From Tetramitus jugosus (lineage: Eukaryota; Heterolobosea; Eutetramitea; Acrasida; Vahlkampfiidae): a stretch of DNA of 64,000 bases. The notes under the pieces were generated by a model that searched no databases, was not told where the DNA came from, and saw only the letters and a list, made by a program, of their open reading frames with translations. A program made the position numbers and the translations under genes. The number at the start of each line of letters is the position of its first letter. Positions within the stretch are counted from its first letter, which is position 1. Shown here piece by piece: positions 52,167 through 64,000 of the stretch. The stretch covers positions 231,001 to 295,000 of the forward strand of contig OW569379.1 of NCBI GenBank assembly GCA_937625935.1. The letters run 5' to 3'.

Positions 52167-55100
52167 TTATGATTGTGCGACACGAGGCTCCACAATAATG
52201 GATCTGGCCCACATTTCTTCTTCATTTGGTAGCTTTTTGAAGAGGACTCCAATGAACTGATCGCGAACGTACGACACTGGTTCGATCGGATAAGGAGTTT
52301 GTTGGTGAACTCTGATTTTTAGAATGGTTGTACTCATGAGTCGAATCTTGGACACGTTGACCATTCCTTGCTTGCTTGCGTCGTTTCCATCATCCATGAA
52401 GATTAAGTCCTTCAAGTAAATGTGGATCGGTGGTACACAAGGACCAAACACCTCCTTGAACGCATCTCTCATGTTCTTGGATGACGAGAGAGGATCACAC
52501 AAGTCGGTCAACTGCTTTCTGATTGCAACGTGCTCAGGTGTAATACCCTCATACGTCTTTTTCAATCTGTTCATAGCAGTGTTGTGCAAACCACTCTGAA
52601 TGGCTGTCATACCATTAAAGTTGTTCAGTTTCAGCATTTCGTAGGCAATTTCAAGGAATTTTCCAATGAGGACTCTTCTGAGCTTGACATCATCAGCCAT
52701 CAGTACTGTTGCGGCCACATAATCAGACAACTTGTTCCATCGATCAGTCAAGGCAACCAGATTCGGAGCAATCAAGTACTTGCTACTCTTGGTCCAAGCA
52801 CCACCCATAAACTCCTTTGGCTCAATCTTTTTAAACACTTCAGAGTCCATGAGAGTCAATTGCTTTGCAAGCTCCAGAGAGCTCCATTCGAGCAATTGGA
52901 ACTTTCCATAGGGTGTAAAGTCCTTTGGCAGAACTGCAGGTGGCAAACTCTCAGAAAACATGATGGCTCTGTTGACCTTTTCGTCATCTCTAATCATCTT
53001 GGCCGATAGAGCCTTCTTTAAGTTTGCACAATAAGTCTTGAATGTATCAAGAGCTGCAATTTCATCCATGAACTGAACTAATCTACAAATGAGGGTGTTG
53101 TCGAAATCCATGAAATATCGATCGACCCACAACTTGATTGCATTGCTGGATCTCAAAGAAGTTTTTAGGCCATCAGTGTCATTGCTTTGTGAGGCCATGT
53201 GGAATCTCTGGATCAACTTCTCAAGCAACTCGGTTGATTTCACAAATGATCGATAGGTCAGGAAGAACACTTCAATAAACTTTGGATCAAAGTCCTTGGA
53301 CGATGTCGTGACTCGTTCAATTAACTTGTCAATGGAAGCTGCCTTGATTACTCCATTATCAACTACAATATTGGCAGGATTATCAGGCTCCAATACCAAT
53401 TGCTTGATCGAACCCACCATTTCTTGCAATCTTGGCTCATAAGGCTCCATGAGAGCTCTGATGCACTCCGAGGTCATGGATTGATATGGATCGTTCTTTG
53501 GAGGGAAATCTGTGTACTTTAACAGAATACCCATACTCCATTTCCATCTGTTATCACGAGCACTCATAGATATGGTCTTCGTGAAGAATTTGACCAAGTC
53601 ACAGAAAGCAGGCAAGAACAAGTGTCTGTTCAAGTCAGCATCATCTCTCGTCGTGTCAAAATACTTGACAAAGAACAAAATGATGGCTTCCAAGGTGACT
53701 GTGTAAATACCGGCTGCCTGTCGAATCTTATCTCTCATATCACTCAGGAATAAATTCATAATATCCAAAAGAATAACCTTGCAAGATATGCGCAGATATG
53801 TTCTCGAAACATGATTACTTGATGGAGGATTTGGCTCTTGCATATTGATAGTCACAGTATTAAGAGCAAGGGTCAACAGCTTGACAAACGATGACAAATA
53901 GACTGGAGTTCTATTGTTCCACAAGTGTTGCAATCCCTCTCTTCTTCTATTCTTCAGAATCTGTAGCACAGACATGGCCAATCGTTCAACAGTGATCGAG
54001 TTCATATCTCTAGTGTAAAGGTCTAAGTCCTCAATCAAACTCTCCACGAATGGCATAAACAACTCTGAGATTATATCTCTGCTTGCTTCATCGTTGTACT
54101 TGGTATCAAAGTCAAGCTTTGTCAATAGTTGACTCAGCACATCGACTGCTCTCTGTTTGCATTCCTTGTTCGTTCCCTTCATCGACTTCAAAACAACCAT
54201 AATAATATAGTTGATGATAAACTTGGTCGATGTGTTGGCAGCGAACTCAATCAGGTTCTCATGATCAGCAAGCATCTCAACAAACTGTAGTCTCATCTGG
54301 ACCATGACACTAGACAGTTTGATTTGAGTTGATAGCATGTAATCTTCGAGCATGCCGTATACGTGGATACGGAACTTGGAAACGCCCCGGATCTCAGGCA
54401 AGAAGGAAATGGTGAGCAAGTCTCTGATGAATAGAGCCAAATTTTGGTTGACATGTTGCACTAGTTGTCTATCTGACATCAAGTCCTCCTGACTCATATT
54501 ACGTGATGTGTTAGTCTCATTCTCAATATCAATCATCGTCTCAATAATTCTTCTCTGGACAGATTTGATTGGTTGGAAGAAGTAGTCCCAATCGAAATGA
54601 ATGAGCTGCGGTTCTTGTTGAACGGAGAGAGTCAAACTCTTGGCGATCAAATCATACAGGAACCATGACAATTGGAGAGTGTCACGAACAGTGACCGACT
54701 CTTCTTCGTCATCGAAATCTCTGAATATGTGAGATTTTCTCTTACCGAACATGGACAAGGTACGAAGTTTTCTTGTCACAGCCTTGGCCTCTGTACCGTC
54801 TTTCTTCAGTGTATTCCTCCTTGTACTAGCTGATGTGTTAGGTGTAGGTGGGGTGCCTGTGGATGAAGATGGAGTATTGGAGTCGAGTGGAGAATCGTTG
54901 AGCACACGAGACTTTCGATCGACTTCTTGTTTGTTGAAAAAATCAAAGTAGGCCTCCCATCGCTCAGCAAGCATCAAGAACACAGGATTCAAATAATTGG
55001 TTGGATTCTTGTAAAAGTATTGAATGTAGCCGCTGAGAACAGAGTCACGATCGTCCACACGCTTTGAGTCTCCATTCTTTGACGTCTTACGATAGATACC

Positions 55101-58100
55101 ACGCAAGAGAGCAATCAGTGCTTCAAATCCAGTGTTCAACGCATCGGTAACAGCATCTCCCGTCTCGGTCTGATCAGGCGGTATATTGGCAATTAGACTG
55201 GCAAGAGGTGATAAGCGTCGTTGAGGACTCTTCATATGACTCATGCAATACAGCAACAGATTGATAAATGATGGTCCATAAGGCACAATTTCTTCCCACT
55301 TGGACGTCTTGAAGGCACCCAAGTTCTTGACAGCTGTCTGCAGCAGCATCTTGTTGAAGAAACTGCTGAGATTCATGGCGGTACCACCCTTCTTGTCCAT
55401 CAAATTGTACGAATGTCTGATGAGTCCAATGGCTTTGGAATCCTGAGGGTACAATGAACTCTTGAGAATGACGTTCATTCGGAACACTTTCTTGCCATTG
55501 TTGTAGGTATCTAACTTGTCCAAGTGACTAATATACTCTTGTGTCAATCTCTTGTACACTGGCAGTTTCAAGTATCCGTCTTTGATTGGTTCTTCATCTT
55601 GATCTGATACCAATTTAAGAATCGAGTAGCCCAATAGGTTGACCGATGTTTTTCCAATGGATGTCAATGGGTCATCCTCTTGATCATGACTCTTCTTGCT
55701 TGCCTTCTTGTTCTGTTGGCAGTTCACATGATAGAATTCAAAGACGAGATGATGGTCCTTGTGCAATGGATTCGGTAAATCGATGCGGAACTCATTGAAG
55801 AAATGTGGATACTTCTCGTGATAGGTCACCGAACTGTGTTCATGTGTCTTGAACAACCGAATACCACTATCGGACCTATAATTCTTTGAGAAGATGCTTG
55901 GAATGGCTGGAAGGCCTTCATGATTAAACGTGGATGATCCGACTTGGTCCGTGTCGCGAAGCATGACACGAATCGCAATGTTTCTTCCGTCCTTTGATCC
56001 AATATTGTTGAAATTCAAGTTGTCTGGATAAATGTACAATGAGTGCGCATATTTGACAAGGAAGGGTGAAGGAGCGCTCGACGGTTGTCTGTTGTCGTCC
56101 ATGGATGGAACCTGGTGCAAAGAACGCATCAAATCATAATAGTCATCCTCGATTTCGAACGCAGAGGATCTCAGAGCCTTTGGACGCTTCTCCACACGTT
56201 CATCAAATCGCCTTCGGTCCTCCTCTGATGCCAATGGATTGTCATCGTTGAACAAAATGTTTTCCAAGTCTTCTTCCGTCTTGATTTCAGTGATTGTTGT
56301 GAGGAACATGCCGTCAATGGATTTGAATGTCTTTCTCTTGGCTTCATCCATCAATTGCAGTGCCATCTCTGTAAAGTTCAACCGTTCTTTGCCACTCGAC
56401 TGCAACGGATACAGTTTTCTGAATGACATTGTTCCTTGAATCAACTGAATGGATCTCGAGTTCTCTTCCTTGATCTTTGAGAAGGAGTCTTCGAGTGACG
56501 AAGGAGAAGCAGAACTACCAATGCTGTCTCTGTGAGAGAATGACACTCGTGATTTCAATGACTTGGCAAACATGGCAGTCGCATTGGCAGAGTGTGCCGC
56601 TGTGGCGTGTCTTCTGTCTGAAGGATCTGTCGGTGTCCCGCCACCACTGCTTGTAAAACTCGTAGAATTCGCAGAGTGGATGGGCGTTGGAGTTGCAGGA
56701 CTAACGGTGGAAGTGGTTGTTGCCGATGTTGCTGTCACAACTGTTGCATTGGTCACATTGGTGGTACTGCTGCCATTGTTATTGGTAACAGCAACAATCG
56801 AAGACAATTCTCTCTTCAAATCACTCTGTGACTTGTTCTTTGCTTTGAACAGTGGTTTACAGGTCCAGAACAGTGGTTGACGGAACTCGTCCAAGCACTC
56901 CCATGCCTCACGAATCTTGGCCTGAATGTTCTCCTCGTCCTTTTTTGACAACTTTTTCTTTGGCTTCTTTGTGTAGTGATCCAATCCACCACCCTGCTGC
57001 AAAATCTTCTCTCCAATAATAACCAAGTAAATAAACGGACTAGGATCAATAATGGAGAAGATGGCATGTGGTGGTATCATTCTCTGTGGGTCATTGTGAT
57101 GATGGTACATGCCCATGCGCAACTGTTGAATCATTTCACGAGAAATGCCCAATTTTGAACCATCGCTCGGCACATTGAACGTACAGTGAAACATTTCAGA
57201 GACGCGCTGATTGGTCGACAGATCCAACAAGAACATGCTCACAAACATGGGTTCCAAATTTCCCACCTCCAATTGTAATTTCTCCGCTGTTACCACAATT
57301 CTCTTCACGTCGGTGCGAGCACGGTAGGGCACAGGTGCCAAACCACGCTTACAAAACTCTTGTTCTAATGGTACATAGTGAAAATCGGGATCATAGATGC
57401 TGAGTAGTCGATGAGGCACTTGTTGATACAAATCTTGATCGTACATGTTGAACAACAAGTGTAAATCACCTGAACTGTTGTTGCTGCTGCTGCTGCTGCT
57501 GGATAAAGAAGCACCGTTTGCATCATCTTGATTGCCCACTACGGAATCTCTAAAATTCATTGTTGTTGCTGTTGTTGATTGTATGTAGTCAGCAGAGGCA
57601 GAACCAGAGAGCAATGAAGAACCGAGTAGTGAATGACTGGGTAGTGAAGTAGAGGAGGAGGATGACGTGGACGATGATGACAGTGTATCAGATGCTTGTT
57701 GCTGTTGTTGTTGTTGTTGAGGTGAAGACATGAAACTCACAGAGTGATTTCCACTGCTACCAACAGATGACAGTACTCTGCTATTGTTGCTATTGTCCAT
57801 GGGAGAAGAAGAAGATGGCATAATAGGTGCAGCATTACTCACTCTACCAGTCGTATTACTATTACTATTACTTGATGATGATGACTGTTGTTGTTGTTGT
57901 TGAGAATGTGTAATGCTCCGATGATTGACACGCTGTGCATCATGTTCACTCAAGTCACAGTGTATGTACGGTTCAGAGACCCACTGCGGTGGAGTCACAG
58001 TCACAAGCTCCTGATCAAACAAGTGATGATGTGCATAGTAGAGATGTGGTGAATCATGTTGAAGAGAGTCTTGTGCGTTGCCACGTACATCACCATACAA

Positions 58101-58606
58101 GTGAGGTTGTTGGAGACTGCTGGGCAGTGTGATACTACCAATGGGCAACAACTCTGAATTCAATGGAAATTGTTGATTGTGTGAGAATTGGTCATCGATG
58201 GCTCTCAAGCTCAGAGTGTTGGACACGAATCCCTTGTCTTGTTGTTTTTTGATTTCCTCTGTTGTGTATGAAGTGTGTATGATATGTGTGATATGTGTGA
58301 TGTGTATGTGTGTATGATATTGTGTATGTATGTGAAATGTATATATGTGTGAGTATTGATTGTTGTTCGTGTATGGCTAGTATCAAATGATAAATACAAA
58401 ATAATAATAATCAAGTGTAGAAATCCTAACCAACCTCTCTTGTGATAAATTTCAAGAACAGTTTTCAAGATATTGTCAGGAAAGGTTCTGAGTGCGCGAG
58501 CAAACTCTGTCAAATCTAAAACTGAATTATCATTGCTATTATTATTATTTGCATTGTTGTTATTGTTGTTTGCGTCTGATGTATTGTTGGTATTGTGTTC
58601 GGTCAT
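52167..58606 (-). CDS. DOCK-family-like protein with C-terminal Ras GEF domain
   Basis: Two exons (58606-58435 and 58258-52167) around a 176-nt intron give 2087 residues; the donor GTTGGT is weak, so the first exon is tentative. Residues ~60-340 are Ser/Gln-rich. Residues ~375-530 resemble the zizimin-type DOCK N-terminal region (LEPMFVSMFLLDLSTNQRVS, FIYLVIIGEKILQQGG, FRQPLFWTCKPLF). About 795-995 is a DOCK C2/DHR-1 (HSLYIYPDNLNF, RNIAIRVMLRDTD). About 1250-1470 matches the DOCK helical region (LALFIRDLLTISFLPEIRG). Instead of DHR-2, a RasGEF_N (~1700-1793) and a CDC25 Ras GEF domain (~1843-2073, LLEWSSLELAKQLTLMDSEV, FLEIAYEMLKLNNFNGMTAI) follow. It probably activates Ras-type GTPases at phosphoinositide-rich membranes. 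Confidence 0.85.
58262..58345 (-). repeat. Simple CACATA/ATACAC repeat within the DOCK-RasGEF intron
   Basis: Dense, imperfect CACACATATCATAC units fill the 3' half of the proposed intron. The low complexity supports non-coding status. Confidence 0.6.
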
Positions 58607-59349
58607 ATTATTAGAGGAATGTTATGTTATTGTTGTGGTTGTGGTTGCAGGGCATCGAGAGCTCAGTGAATATAAGTGCTGAATATTTGTGAAAATACGC
58701 GTATGATCTTTTTCGTTATTGTGGTGATGGATGTTTTTCGTTGTTGTTCAAGAGTCTGTGCGCAAATAAGGACGACTATCGAATATTGTTGTTTGTTGTG
58801 GTTTGATATCAAGTGATGTGTGGAAAAAGGAAAAGGAAGAAGAAAGAATATGATGGTTATTGTTCTCTTTCTCTTGTGTGTTGTTTTGAGTCCAATAATA
58901 TTAAGATGTTACAATCAAAAACTGTTGGTGAGAACAATCAATGGAAGACCAACAACAAACACATAACAGGTGAAATTGTAATGTGACATGCCCTTCTGAC
59001 ATTTGATAAGTGACATATACATTACCGCTGATATCGGAGTAAATGGTTCCACTTTATTTCGGGACTGCTGTAGATGGTCTCCGATCCGGGTGACGTTTGA
59101 CCAACTGTCTTCTGAAAATCCCACAAAAAACAGTGAATCCTGCTGTGTGGTCTCCCAAACAAAAACGTCGAGTGACACACATAGATAACGCCACCTCAAC
59201 AACAACCAAACAAACTGAGTTTCCAAAACGAGCAGACACCCAACGTGAGAAACAAAAAATAACAGTTTGAATTTTTTTGTTGTTGTCTACACAAAACGAA
59301 CCGAGTATCTTTATCATCACAACCACACAAACAACAAACGACAAACAAA
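58607..59349. other. Divergent intergenic region between two GEF genes, 743 bp
   Basis: Contains the 5' leaders and promoters of the DOCK-RasGEF gene (minus) and the RhoGEF gene (plus). Sequence is AT- and TTG/CAA-rich. Open frames here are short and show no features. No RNA gene or mobile element is seen. Confidence 0.5.
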
Positions 59350-62300
59350 ATGAGTTTTTTATTTAAAACGGCGAAACGTGGCAGTTCCAAAAGTTTATCG
59401 AACAAGAACAACAACAACAGCAACAATAGTAACAGTAGCAGTAATGGAGGGAGAGATAGTTTGGGTCAATCATCATCACCTCAATATCAACAACAACAAA
59501 CTTCATCACTGAACAACAACAACAACAACAACACTTCTTCTGTCAATGAGAATAATGGTGCCATTCATGCACCTACACCTGCTGATAGATACAGCAGAGT
59601 TTTACGCGTATGTGTGTTTCTTAATTCGTTTTTTTATGGTTCTGCATGCAAAATTGCCGTTATCTCACCATGATTTTTTATAATAATAATAATACAATAA
59701 CAACCATTTGTAGACAAAGGAAGATTTAACACCAGAGACAGCCACCAAGGTCATACAGAGGTATTGGCTCCTGTGCAAAAATCGTAAACAACTCAGCAAA
59801 CAGTTTCATCAGAGAAAGAACATTATGGCAGAGGTGATCAAGACAGAGGAGACATATGTCAATGATTTGAAAACCATTGTCGAAGTGTATCACAAACCGA
59901 TTCAGAAAAAGGAATTGATTACAGCCAAACAGTTGGGAACAATCTTTGGTCACAGTATGTATTTTTTCATTATTCATTGTTCATTGTTTGTTGTATTCCA
60001 ATTGTTTTCTCAAAAAATCTGACATCATCATCATCATCATCCATTACAATTATTTTTTTTCAACCATGAATGTCCATAGTTTCCATGATTTATAACTTGA
60101 ATCAAACATTCTTGAATCGATTGCACGATGTTCAAGTGAGTGAACAGAAGAGATATGAGCAACAAAAGTCTGCCATTGACAAAAACTTGGGCATCCATGA
60201 TCAGCCATCACTTCAATTCTCTCATCACAACAGTGTCCATGTCAACAATAACAACAACAATAATAATAATAATAGTAACACGAATACATTGACCACTGCA
60301 ACACCAGCATCTGTCTCACCATCCAACAACAACAATAACATGTTATCGACATCGTTGCCACCACATTCATCGACTCTATCGACTTCAGCAACCTTGGCAA
60401 CAACACCTCCCATGATGAGTCATCATGCATCACTCATGAACATGTCATCCAATAACAACAACAACCATCATCAACAACAACAACTCAATCATTCCCTGAG
60501 TAGTGATAGTATTGATCTTCATGCACCACTTCATCCCAACAATAATAACAATGATAATAATCATAATAATAGTCATAGTAATAATAATGGTAGTAACAAT
60601 AGTACAAAAGATTCGTCTACGAGTGGAGCATTGACAGCGAGAAGTCGAATGTCCAATGCAGCTCACTTGATCAAGATTGAAGCGATTAAAACGGTTGAAA
60701 AAGTGAAGAAGCATGACAAGAGTCAAAAGTCCGATTCATCGAAACCCGCTAGAAAACTAAGCAAGCGATTGTCCTATGGTGCCAACAAGAATCATTCATC
60801 ATCATCGGAGAGCAATGAAGAAAAGGCGTATCAAATGTTGAATGCACCCAACAATCACAATAATAGCAATAATAGTAGTGGTGGTGTTGGCAACAACAAC
60901 AACAACAATCATTCATTGGCACTCAACCTGTCACACAACAGTATCAACACCAATATCAACAATTATAGCAACAGTGTGAACAACAATAATAGTGTGACAC
61001 CTCGCAGTCAACTCATCAAGAATCGATTTGGAACAGCATTCAAAGAAACGATTCCATTCATGAAACTGTACACGGTGTACATTAACAATTATGCAGAGAT
61101 TTTGGAATTGTTGAGAGAGTTGAGAAAGTCCAATGCACAATTGGATGCCTATCTCAAGGAATGCAAGAAGAAGAGATCAGAGTGCAGAAACATGGATATC
61201 GTGTCGTTTTTGATCCTGCCCGTACAACGTATTCCTCGTTATCAACTCTTGTTGAGAGAGTTGTTGAGAAATACACCTCGTTCCTATGCTGACTATCAGC
61301 ATTTGATTGACAGTTACTACACGATTGTATCGGTGGCCAATCATTTGAATTCAATGAAGAAGAAGAAGGATGGTCTAGCAAAGACAATTGATGTTCAAAA
61401 GAGAATATCCAACTTGGTTGATGATTATCAATCATTGATGGAGAGAATCCATGGTAGCAACAACAACAACAACAACAATAATAATAATAATAATGGTGGT
61501 GGTGGTAGTGATGGCAGTATAACGACAGATGGAGCTCCATCCTGGCAAGAAACATTGAATCGATACAAAATGTACAAGAATAGTCTCATTCAACCGAATC
61601 GTCACTTTGTTGATGAAATGAAGATTGAATTGAGAAGATTGCACGGTAGTTCCATGAACCAAGAGTTGGTTGATACGAACAACAGTAGTAATGGCAGTAG
61701 TAGCACTGGTGAGTGGAGAGTGTATGATGCGTACTTGTACACGGACATGTTGATGATGATTCTGTTGGACAATGGTGCCAATGGTGCCACCATACTGAAT
61801 CACGGCTCTCAGACACCAGTGGACGACACAGATGACCCAATCATTCATCATCATGTCAGTGGAAAGAACAGCTCTCATCACATCAAACTAGCAGATGAGG
61901 ATCTAAAGTCCGAAGGGCTCGTCTACAACTTGTTCCTCTGCTTTACGATATTTGAGTCATCGTCCAACACGACCAAGAGTCTCCAGCTGCGGTACATGGT
62001 CGGTGAGCACACGTATGAGCTTCGATTCAAGAATAGTGAACCATTCCAAAAGTTTTGTCAACTCGTTCAGAGTCAAGTCAACGAAGAGAGAGACAAACTG
62101 AAGAATACGATATTTGATCGAACGTTGGAAGATGAAGATGACTCTCGTGATGTCGATCATGCTCAACGTATCGCACACAACACCATGAACGAGCTTCAGA
62201 TTACCATCAAGAAGAAGCAGAATGCAACTAATTTGATGATCAAGGGCAAGAATGATTTTTGTATGATTCGTCTGAGGTTTGATGAACTGAAGGGTGAGTA

Positions 62301-63909
62301 TGACTCGTTGAGACGAAAGTTGCAAGAGGCCAGAAATCAATCCGAAGAGTCACAAATCAACTCTCAGAAAGATATTTTGATTATTGAGAAAAAGTTGTCA
62401 GAGGTGGAGAATGTGCTGAACGAGTGCATGGAACGAATGAAGCTAGGATTAGAGACGTTGAATGGTTATTGTCAGACCATGAAGGATTTGGATCAGATTC
62501 TATTGACATGTCTGAGAAGTGACAAGATTGCGTTCCAGTCCATATTCACAACAATCGATGTCATGAAGGACCTTAATCAATCACTCGTGGAGCATCAAAT
62601 GAAAGTGTATCAACTCAAGATTCAACAACGGAGACAGAACAAGACCAATAGCAAGTCTGAACCGGTTGTTGGCAAGGGCAATGATACAACGACTGCGGTC
62701 ACTCCCAGTACCAACAGAGGCAATGAGGCTGTTATTGCTACAGTTGCTTCTTCCTCTGTTCCACCACTGAATCCACAACTCGGTTCAAACTCGGATGGCA
62801 CCACCAATGGCGAAGTCATGAATCAAATCTTCTTGCTTCAACAGGAGAAGAAAACCTTGCAAGACAAAATCATTGATCTAGAGAAGCAAGTTCACCAAAG
62901 AAAGGTGCTGTTTGACAACTCGTGCAAGGAGCGAAGGAAGCTAAAGCAGGAGTTGGACGATCTGAAACATGGTGGTCACATCAGGTCTTCACAAATGATT
63001 GTCGAGCCGCCTGCGCCGTCATTCACCGAAGATCAATATAATGAACTGTTGTCCCAGATTTCGTTGTTGAACAACACTATTGACGGCCTACAAACTGTGA
63101 ATGGTGGACTCTTGCAACAAATTGAAGAGTTGAAGAGTACATTGGCATTGAGAGAGTCAACTGACAAGTTGGCTGATCAACAACAAGCTCAACAATCACC
63201 GGATAAAACGATTGAGGAAACTCAGAGTGACAATCATGTCAACAAACAAGAGCCCGAGTCCCTTGTCTCTGATCCACAACAACAGGATGAAATTGTTGAA
63301 TCACTGAAGCAGAACAACCTCGAGTTGGAGAGTCAAGTTGACTTGTTAAAGTCAGATGTCGAGAAACACAAGAACCAGATCAAGAGCATGCGAAAGAAGC
63401 TCAAACGATCAAATACCTTCTCATCTAAGACACTGGATGCCAAGGATGACAATCTAAGGGTTCAACTAGATATGAGTCGTGAGAACATAAAATTGGAACG
63501 ACGCGTATCAGAATTGGAAGCAATTGTTGACGAGCAGGAGGATTACAAGAGGAAGTTTGTTGAGTTGCAACAAATGTTCCTCACTGAGAAATTGAAGTTT
63601 AATGAAAGAGAGCAAGAGTATGAACAAAACATGAAGGATGCAGAACAGAGAATTCAAAAACTCAAGTCAATGGGTCAGAGATTGGATGTCGATGTTCATG
63701 CTCCTATGGAGAGTCCATCAAGACAGGATGTCGCCCAAAAGATTCTAATGTTCAGTCGAAGCGAATCGAATCTCACACAAGGCAATCGCAGAAAGACATC
63801 ATCAGGTCAAGAAATCAGCGGAACGAAGGCGGAGCGAGTAGACAAATTAGAGAGAGTTCTTTCCCAAATTGCCACTCTCGCGCAAGAATCGCTTAAGGAC
63901 GCTGTGTAA
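59350..63909 (+). CDS. Rho GEF (DH-PH) with Asn-rich insert inside the DH domain
   Basis: Three exons (59350-59607, 59714-59954, 60080-63909) with introns of 106 and 125 nt give 1442 residues. After an Asn/Gln-rich head, an IQ-like segment (TKVIQRYWLLCKNRK) leads into the DH domain at ~120 (AEVIKTEETYVNDLKTIVEV). At ~200 the DH is interrupted by about 275 residues of Asn, Ser and His runs. It resumes at ~476 with FGTAFKETIPFMKLYTVYIN and keeps the core helix FLILPVQRIPRYQLLLREL. A PH domain (~660-830) and long coiled coils with low-complexity linkers follow. DH-PH proteins load GTP on Rho-family GTPases and control actin. Both splices restore conserved DH sequence. Confidence 0.88.
60242..60276 (+). 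repeat. AAC/AAT trinucleotide run encoding poly-Asn
   Basis: A run of Asn codons at the start of the DH-domain insert. Similar runs recur at about 60541-60603, 60859-60910 and 61460-61496 of the same gene. Confidence 0.75.
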
Positions 63910-63933
63910 TTGGTTTGTAATAAAATGTAGCAT

Positions 63934-64000
63934 TTATTGTGGGCGATTTAGGCACGTTGTTTGATCCAAGATGTCAAGGAATCCAACTGCAGTTGTGCTC
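63934..64000 (-). CDS. Possible C-terminal end of a convergent gene (partial)
   Basis: On the minus strand the frame is open from the right edge to a TAA at 63934-63936, ending TTCLNRPQ. The preceding codons read like protein (AVGFLDILDQ). Only 21 codons are visible, so this may be chance. The 24-bp gap to the RhoGEF stop is like the other tight convergent gene pairs in the window. Confidence 0.3.
   Translation of the reverse strand, partial: STTAVGFLDILDQTTCLNRPQ

Noticed and set aside
58915..59426. Minus-strand open frames between the two GEF genes
   Set aside because: Cys/Val/Phe-rich frames without ATG-led domain content; they overlap promoter and leader sequence.
60225..60433. Minus-strand open frames rich in Leu and Tyr
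   Set aside because: They are the reverse complement of Asn-codon runs in the RhoGEF gene.
61154..61881. Minus-strand open frames of 133 and 149 codons
   Set aside because: Antisense to the DH and PH domains of the RhoGEF gene; composition reflects the complement of Asn runs.

Overview
The window is eukaryotic nuclear DNA that fits a free-living amoeboflagellate of the Naegleria type (Heterolobosea). This identity is inferred from gene content and style, not from a search. Genes are dense and lie on both strands. About two thirds need no intron, and the rest carry short GT-AG introns (66-176 nt). Low-complexity Asn/Gln tracts are common. Starts were set on ATG codons, and fourteen introns were placed by hand because splicing restores conserved domain sequence.

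Layout: 0-7 kb holds the end of an EEP-fold hydrolase, a seven-TM receptor with an RGS domain, a twin-CX9C (Mic19-like) protein, guanylate kinase and a CUE-CUE-PARP protein. At 7.1-8.0 kb a tRNA-Gly gene is followed by a decayed non-LTR retrotransposon. 8-18 kb holds a small basic protein, a Cdt1-like protein, a DENND4-like Rab GEF, a PH-domain protein and a cullin. 18-23.5 kb holds an ADCK1-like atypical kinase, an FHA/coiled-coil protein and an RCC1-repeat protein. At 23.5-24.8 kb a tRNA-Thr gene is followed by a 5'-truncated LINE with target-site duplications and a poly(A) tail. 25-38 kb is rich in hydrolases: an S9 peptidase, a saposin-like protein, a leishmanolysin-like protease, a GH31 alpha-glucosidase, and a homocysteine S-methyltransferase. 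38-43.8 kb holds an ABCC transporter and 6-phosphogluconolactonase. 44-52 kb is mostly lineage-type proteins (SHOCT, repeat protein, tail-anchored, mitochondrial, PH-like membrane, GPI-type). 52-64 kb holds two large divergent GEF genes: a DOCK-like protein that ends in a Ras GEF domain instead of DHR-2, and a Rho GEF whose DH domain is split by about 275 Asn-rich residues.

Functional themes are small-GTPase and heterotrimeric G-protein signalling (7TM-RGS, DENN, RCC1-like, DOCK/RasGEF, RhoGEF, PH), secretory/lysosomal digestion (GH31, M8, saposin, S9) and core metabolism (GUK, PGLS, HMT).

The most notable observations are that both retrotransposon remnants sit just upstream of the only two tRNA genes, in the same divergent orientation, which suggests a tRNA-targeting LINE in this lineage, and the DOCK-RasGEF architecture.
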